Below, piece after piece: positions 60,467 through 64,000 of a stretch of 64,000 nucleotides of DNA. The first letter of the stretch is position 1; the number at the start of each line of letters is the position of its first letter. The DNA lies in the NCBI GenBank assembly GCA_963779225.1, contig CAVZWW010000001.1:868001-932000 (forward strand). The letters are read 5' to 3'. The stretch comes from CAVPCZ01 sp963779225 (GTDB taxonomy: Bacteria > Bacteroidota > Ignavibacteria > UBA10030 > UBA6906). The notes below the pieces were generated by a model. It was given only the letters and a program-made list of their open reading frames with translations, was not told the DNA's origin and ran no database searches. The position numbers and the translations under genes were made by a program.

Positions 60467-60498
60467 TTTGCGGGCCGGAAAGAAAAAGCGTATATTTG
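60467..60498 (+). promoter_or_regulatory. Promoter of the metallophosphoesterase gene
   Basis: TTTG-N20-TATATTTG, a perfect match to the Bacteroidetes -33/-7 consensus and the best of the window, 28 bp before ATG 60526. Confidence 0.72.
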
Positions 60499-60525
60499 CC
60501 GATCACAGAAGGATACGTATACCTC

Positions 60526-61740
60526 ATGCCGTGGGCCATTCGCACACTCCTGACCATCAGTGCCATTGCTCTCCCGCTCTATCTGTACATTGCGCTCCGA
60601 TCGGCATCCTCGGTGGGGCTCCTGCGCCCTGAATCGAAGCGGCGTGCCAGAAGAGTGGCGCTTCTCCTGATTGCCTGGCTCTACTGCTTCCCTCTGCTCA
60701 TCCTGGCCCTCCATCTTTTTGGCTACGGTGCAAACCGGCTGGAGGCGGGAAATGCAGGAAAGATTGCAGACTACCTGTTCTTCTATCCCCAGTGGATAAG
60801 CCTGATCATTGTGCTGGAACTGTTCGCTCCCTTTTTGCTTCTCGATATCGCGGTTCTCGCCGGCCGCTTTTTACCTGCGCGATTTCAGCGGTGGCGCCGG
60901 GTGCTCGCCTATGGACGACTTGCGCTGGCAGCAGTGGCAATTCTTTATGTTCCGGTACGCGTTCTGGTCGACACCACGCGCGTACAGGACAGCACGGAGG
61001 AGGTGCGGCTCAAGGAGCTGCCGGGGGAACTGCAGGATTTCCGGATCACCGTCGTGGGCGACATCCAGGTGGATCGGTACACAGGCGAGTCGAAGATCGA
61101 TCAGGTGCACCGGATTGTGCATGAACACAATCCGGAATTGCTGGTTTCTTCCGGGGACGTCGTGACGGGGGGGACCGACTACCTTGAGGGGGCGGAAAAG
61201 GCGATGTGCGGCATCAAGGGATCGCTTGCGTCAATTGCGGTGATGGGAGACCACGATTACTGGTCCGCTCCGGGTGCCATCCGCGCCTTTCAGGAACGGT
61301 GCGGGTGGGTGTTCCTGGACAACCAGCACAGGGTCTTGATCTGGAAGGGCAGGCGAGTTCTGATAACCGGTTTGACGCACATCTACAGCCGGAAATTGAA
61401 CGAGAGCAGGCTCGATAGCATCCTGGACCATGCACCGGAGGCGGACTTCAGAATTCTCCTCGTCCACCAGCCGGCTGAGTGGCTCATCCGGCTGGCGTCG
61501 GAGCGGGGATACAACATGGTGATTGCGGGCCACACGCACGGCGGACAGATTGTCTTTCATCCACTTGGTTTTCCGCTGACCCCGAGTATGCGCGAGACGC
61601 GATACTACAGCGGGATTTACCGCATCGGATCGATGGCGATCGTGGTGACGGACGGTGTGGGCCTCACACTCGCGCCGGTCCGGTATCATGCGCCGGCGGA
61701 GGTAACGACAATTGTCCTCCGACAGGAAAAAGCAATGTAG
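60526..61740 (+). CDS. Membrane metallophosphoesterase (YkuE/YaeI-like)
   Basis: 404 residues. Four hydrophobic helices in residues 1-150 (LLTISAIALPLYLYIALRSA, VALLLIAWLYCFPLLILALH, WISLIIVLELFAPFLLLDIA, LALAAVAILYVPVRVLVDTT). Then a calcineurin-like phosphoesterase domain: ITVVGDIQVDRYTGES, LLVSSGDVVTGGTDYL, AVMGDHDYWSAP (with Asp where GNHD has Asn), VHQPAEWLI, VIAGHTHGGQIVFHP. The substrate may be a phospholipid or UDP-sugar as in related membrane MPPs. ATG 60526 follows the promoter; the longer frame crosses it. Confidence 0.88.
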   Translation: MPWAIRTLLTISAIALPLYLYIALRSASSVGLLRPESKRRARRVALLLIAWLYCFPLLILALHLFGYGANRLEAGNAGKIADYLFFYPQWISLIIVLELFAPFLLLDIAVLAGRFLPARFQRWRRVLAYGRLALAAVAILYVPVRVLVDTTRVQDSTEEVRLKELPGELQDFRITVVGDIQVDRYTGESKIDQVHRIVHEHNPELLVSSGDVVTGGTDYLEGAEKAMCGIKGSLASIAVMGDHDYWSAPGAIRAFQERCGWVFLDNQHRVLIWKGRRVLITGLTHIYSRKLNESRLDSILDHAPEADFRILLVHQPAEWLIRLASERGYNMVIAGHTHGGQIVFHPLGFPLTPSMRETRYYSGIYRIGSMAIVVTDGVGLTLAPVRYHAPAEVTTIVLRQEKAM

Positions 61741-61756
61741 CTGTGCAAACCCGGCG

Positions 61757-62992
61757 CTATCGTGTAAGGATCATCTTCTTCGTATCAAGGAAAATGCCGG
61801 TAGGATTGTTGGTCGGCGTGGCTTCCAGCCGATAGAAGTACACTCCCGAGGAGACCGAGGGATGCCAGGCGACCCTGTACACGCCGGCCGGCAGCCTGTC
61901 GTCTACAAGAGTGGCAACTTCCTGTCCGAGCATATTGATTACGGTCAGGCGAACCCTGCTTTCGGAATTCAGGTCGTACGAAATCGAGGTCGACGGATTG
62001 AAAGGGTTGGGAAAGTTCTGGTGGAGCGCGAAGCCATCCGGGATCCGCTCTTGAGGCCGCGTGGCACTGGTCGTGCGGATTCCCGCAAGAACAGCGAGCG
62101 TTCCAACGGCCAGTTTACTCATTCTGTGGAAATAGGGTCCATTGAGGCTGTCCAGTCGGTCTCTCGCCGTGTGGTAATTCCGGTTGAAATTGGATGTCAT
62201 GTCTTCTATGAGCATCACGGCAGCGAATCCTTTTAACCAGAACGGAGAATGGTCGCTTGCGCTGCTCCCGGGATTCTTGACCACAGGTGTCAGGCCGATG
62301 GCGTATGCGTTATTGACGGAAAGCACGGTATCCGAGAGCCACATCGAATTGCCGGCGGAGGAGGTGTGTACGTCCATCCTCATGTCCGGATTTGTATGCC
62401 AGGCGATCATGTCGAGGTTGACCACTCCCAGGAGTGTTTCCGGCATGGTTGCGACAAGGTTCGCATAGTACTTACTCCCCAGAAGCCCCATTTCTTCCCT
62501 GTCCCAGAGGGCATACCTGATGCTTGTGGCCGTCCTGTACTCCGAGAAAACCCTGGCGGCTTCGAGGACACCCGCGGTTCCGCTGGCGTTGTCATCAGCT
62601 CCGGGTGCGGGTCCGAAGGACGGCATGTCGTCGTAGTGTGCACAAACAATGTAGTATCGCCCCGGTCGTTCCACGCCGGTCTGGGTTGCATACACGTTCC
62701 GGCCCCCAAAGGGGAAATCCTGCAACTGCGGGGTCAGCCCGTAGCTCTGCAGCTTCTGTGCGATATAGACCGCCGCTTTAGCATTCCCGGGATCCGTGTC
62801 GTATCTGGACTTGATCGTATCGCTTACACCGTTGAGAAGAACCGGGGCGGCACCCGATAGTTCGGCGACGAACGTTGTTAATGAATCGATGTTTGTTCGT
62901 CCGATGACGGAGGTCACTGCAGGATCGGGTACCTGAGCATGGACGAATGCCGTGACTGTCGTGAAAGCAAAACACCAAAGTCGGACTCTCAT
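61757..62992 (-). CDS. Secreted M28 zinc aminopeptidase with C-terminal sorting domain
   Basis: 411 residues, signal peptide (LWCFAFTTVTAFVHAQ). M28 zinc ligands: His and Asp in IVCAHYDDMPSFG and GADDNASGTAGVLEAAR, Glu pair in LWDREEMGLLGSKYYA, Asp in VNLDMIAW and His in SASDHSPFWLKG. The last ~90 residues are the sorting module: LHQNFPNPFNPSTSISYDL, VINMLGQEVATLVDDRL, SSGVYFYRLEA and TKKMILTR. Shorter than the M28 peptidase at 31437 and without PA insert. The end converges with the metallophosphoesterase gene 16 bp away. Confidence 0.9.
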   Translation of the reverse strand: MRVRLWCFAFTTVTAFVHAQVPDPAVTSVIGRTNIDSLTTFVAELSGAAPVLLNGVSDTIKSRYDTDPGNAKAAVYIAQKLQSYGLTPQLQDFPFGGRNVYATQTGVERPGRYYIVCAHYDDMPSFGPAPGADDNASGTAGVLEAARVFSEYRTATSIRYALWDREEMGLLGSKYYANLVATMPETLLGVVNLDMIAWHTNPDMRMDVHTSSAGNSMWLSDTVLSVNNAYAIGLTPVVKNPGSSASDHSPFWLKGFAAVMLIEDMTSNFNRNYHTARDRLDSLNGPYFHRMSKLAVGTLAVLAGIRTTSATRPQERIPDGFALHQNFPNPFNPSTSISYDLNSESRVRLTVINMLGQEVATLVDDRLPAGVYRVAWHPSVSSGVYFYRLEATPTNNPTGIFLDTKKMILTR

Positions 62993-63032
62993 AGATTCGC
63001 ACTCCGGGGGCCTGGTTCACGTACGCCCATCG

Positions 63033-63064
63033 CTAGAATACAACTCGGTCGGGGGAAAAGCAAA
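63033..63064 (-). promoter_or_regulatory. Promoter of the second M28 peptidase gene
   Basis: Minus strand TTTG (63064-63061), N20, TATTCTAG (63040-63033), 40 bp before ATG 62992. Confidence 0.45.
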
Positions 63065-63425
63065 TCACGTGGCCATTCGGGTTTTCCGAAAAAAGGGCCA
63101 GAAAGAGCGCCGCTGTTGAATCGCGCAGGAACCTCAGTGTTTACGTGAGATTTGTCATTGTCCGGAACCCCCGGAACGGTTTAGACCATGGGTATGTTAT
63201 AACAAGGGTGACAGTGAGCTCTTTTTTTGACATGCCAGTTGTTATTTGAACGCCATGGTTGTATATTTCAATCCGGAGAGTCCGGATTTCACTATACCGC
63301 GGGGGAGGGTGACCGGATAGTCTCGGCGGCAAGAGGATCCCATCCTCGGCGCGTGGCCGCCTTACCACTCATCCCCCCAGTGTCCAGTGCAGCAACCAGT
63401 TCTCGCCGAAAGCCAGAGGCTGATC
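63065..63425 (+). other. Intergenic region with long 5' leader of the last gene
   Basis: 361 bp without a gene I can support. A promoter lies at 63239-63269, so the transcript would have a leader of about 150 bases. Within it GAGGAT-CCC-ATCCTC (63330-63344) is a small perfect hairpin. No riboswitch family is recognisable. Confidence 0.5.
63239..63269 (+). promoter_or_regulatory. Promoter of the Ig-repeat protein gene
   Basis: TTG-N20-TATATTTC, about 156 bp before ATG 63426. Confidence 0.48.
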
Positions 63426-64000
63426 ATGAAAGGCCCTGACAGGTTTGGGGCATATGTTGTTCTGCTGCTGCTCAACGCCGGCATGCTGCACGCGCAAGGC
63501 CTCACTCCGTCGCCTGTATCCGACCCTGCTCCCATTGTCATCACCAACGCTCCCATCGTCATCGCCAACCCCCTGGCGGCGACAAAGGTTGCCTTCGTCC
63601 AGCAACCGACGAGCAGTACAGCCGGGGCGCAGATTTCCCCCGCCGTAACGGTCCAGCTCAAAGATAAATCCGGCAAGAACGTCGCACAGGCCGGGGTCTC
63701 CGTCATCCTGACCCTTTCCTCGGGGACCGGGATCCTGAGCGGGACCACGACGCGTGCCACCGATGCAAAGGGACTGGCCACGTTCGACGGACTGAGCATC
63801 AACCTGGTCGGTTCCAAACAGCTGAAAGCCTCGTCATCAGGTCTGCAGTCCGCAACAAGCAGCAACTTCACGATTTCTCCAGGGCCGGCTGCACGACTCC
63901 GCATTCAAACAGAGCCTTCATCGACAGCCACGGCGGGTGTGGCCTTCAGCCAACAGCCGGTCATCTGGGTGGAAGATGGAGAAGGAAATCACACTACCAC
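63426..64000 (+). CDS. Secreted Ig-like repeat (Big_1/invasin-type) protein, 3' end outside window
   Basis: Open for 191 codons to the window edge. Signal peptide (GAYVVLLLLNAGMLHAQ), a Pro/Ala/Ile linker with a duplicated NAPIVIANPL-like text (residues about 33-50), then one bacterial Ig-like domain (TKVAFVQQPTSSTAGAQIS, VTVQLKDKSGKNVAQAGVSV, GLATFDGLSINLVGSK) and the start of a second (ARLRIQTEPSSTATAGVAFS). Repeats with opening QQP..TAG are typical of long cell-surface or adhesive proteins. SD AGAGG seven bases before ATG. Confidence 0.78.
   Translation, partial: MKGPDRFGAYVVLLLLNAGMLHAQGLTPSPVSDPAPIVITNAPIVIANPLAATKVAFVQQPTSSTAGAQISPAVTVQLKDKSGKNVAQAGVSVILTLSSGTGILSGTTTRATDAKGLATFDGLSINLVGSKQLKASSSGLQSATSSNFTISPGPAARLRIQTEPSSTATAGVAFSQQPVIWVEDGEGNHTT

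Noticed and set aside
63330..63344. Riboswitch in the long leader of the last gene
   Set aside because: Only one 6-bp hairpin; no conserved riboswitch core recognisable.

Overview
The window is a gene-dense stretch of bacterial chromosome with no tRNA, rRNA, CRISPR array or insertion sequence that I could see. It looks like a high-GC member of the Bacteroidota/Chlorobi side of the FCB group, probably an Ignavibacteria-like lineage. Three things point there. (1) Several secreted proteins carry the NPFNPST... sorting-type C-terminal domain ending in KMLL.R. (2) DAHP synthase is fused to chorismate mutase in a pheA-aminotransferase-tyrA operon. (3) At least 16 intergenic regions hold a promoter-like element TTG-N20-TAnnTTT, which resembles the known Bacteroidetes -33/-7 promoter. 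The genus is not determinable from this sequence alone.

Layout. 1-9381 (+): end of trpS, then scpA, scpB, an RluB-type pseudouridine synthase, a lipoprotein serine protease, a GNAT protein, an S66 carboxypeptidase, two TPM-domain proteins, a YhcH-like protein, a cyclic-nucleotide-gated K+ channel and a thioesterase. 9537-14876 (+): a bacterial microcompartment operon with three EutN/CcmL vertex proteins, PduL, a CoA-acylating aldehyde dehydrogenase, one BMC-H shell protein, a class II aldolase with a C-terminal encapsulation-like helix, and acetate kinase. The gene set matches the fucose/rhamnose (PVM-type) compartment. The dehydrogenase and the kinase each carry a frameshift. 14947-19145 (-): aromatic amino acid operon, preceded by a Phe/Tyr leader peptide and a terminator. 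19278-22054 (+): sensor kinase, response regulator, lipocalin.

22132-36722: secreted hydrolases, including a pectin set (PL10 and PL9 pectate lyases, GH28 polygalacturonase, a GH141-like beta-helix protein) plus M14, C1 and M28 peptidases, a fatty acid desaturase and a patatin. Rhamnose released from pectin could feed the microcompartment, which would tie these two regions together. 36740-42483 (-): thrL-thrA-thrB-thrC-proC, where thrL is a Thr-rich leader peptide followed by an attenuator-type terminator. 42522-48736: a beta-propeller glycoside hydrolase, glutaminyl-tRNA synthetase (+) and, converging on it, gatD-gatE (-), the amidotransferase known from archaea.

48858-64000: an alpha/beta hydrolase with a transglutaminase-like protein, a TonB receptor/HMA/HYC_CC_PP metal cluster, an M19 dipeptidase with an internal sorting-like domain, a PP2C phosphatase behind a 31-bp tandem repeat, a 5'-nucleotidase, an Omp85-like barrel, a metallophosphoesterase, a second M28 peptidase, and the start of an Ig-repeat surface protein.

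Most notable: GatDE beside GlnRS in a bacterium; two ribosome-type attenuators whose leader peptides seem to be translated from leaderless transcripts; and the microcompartment operon with two interrupted enzyme genes.
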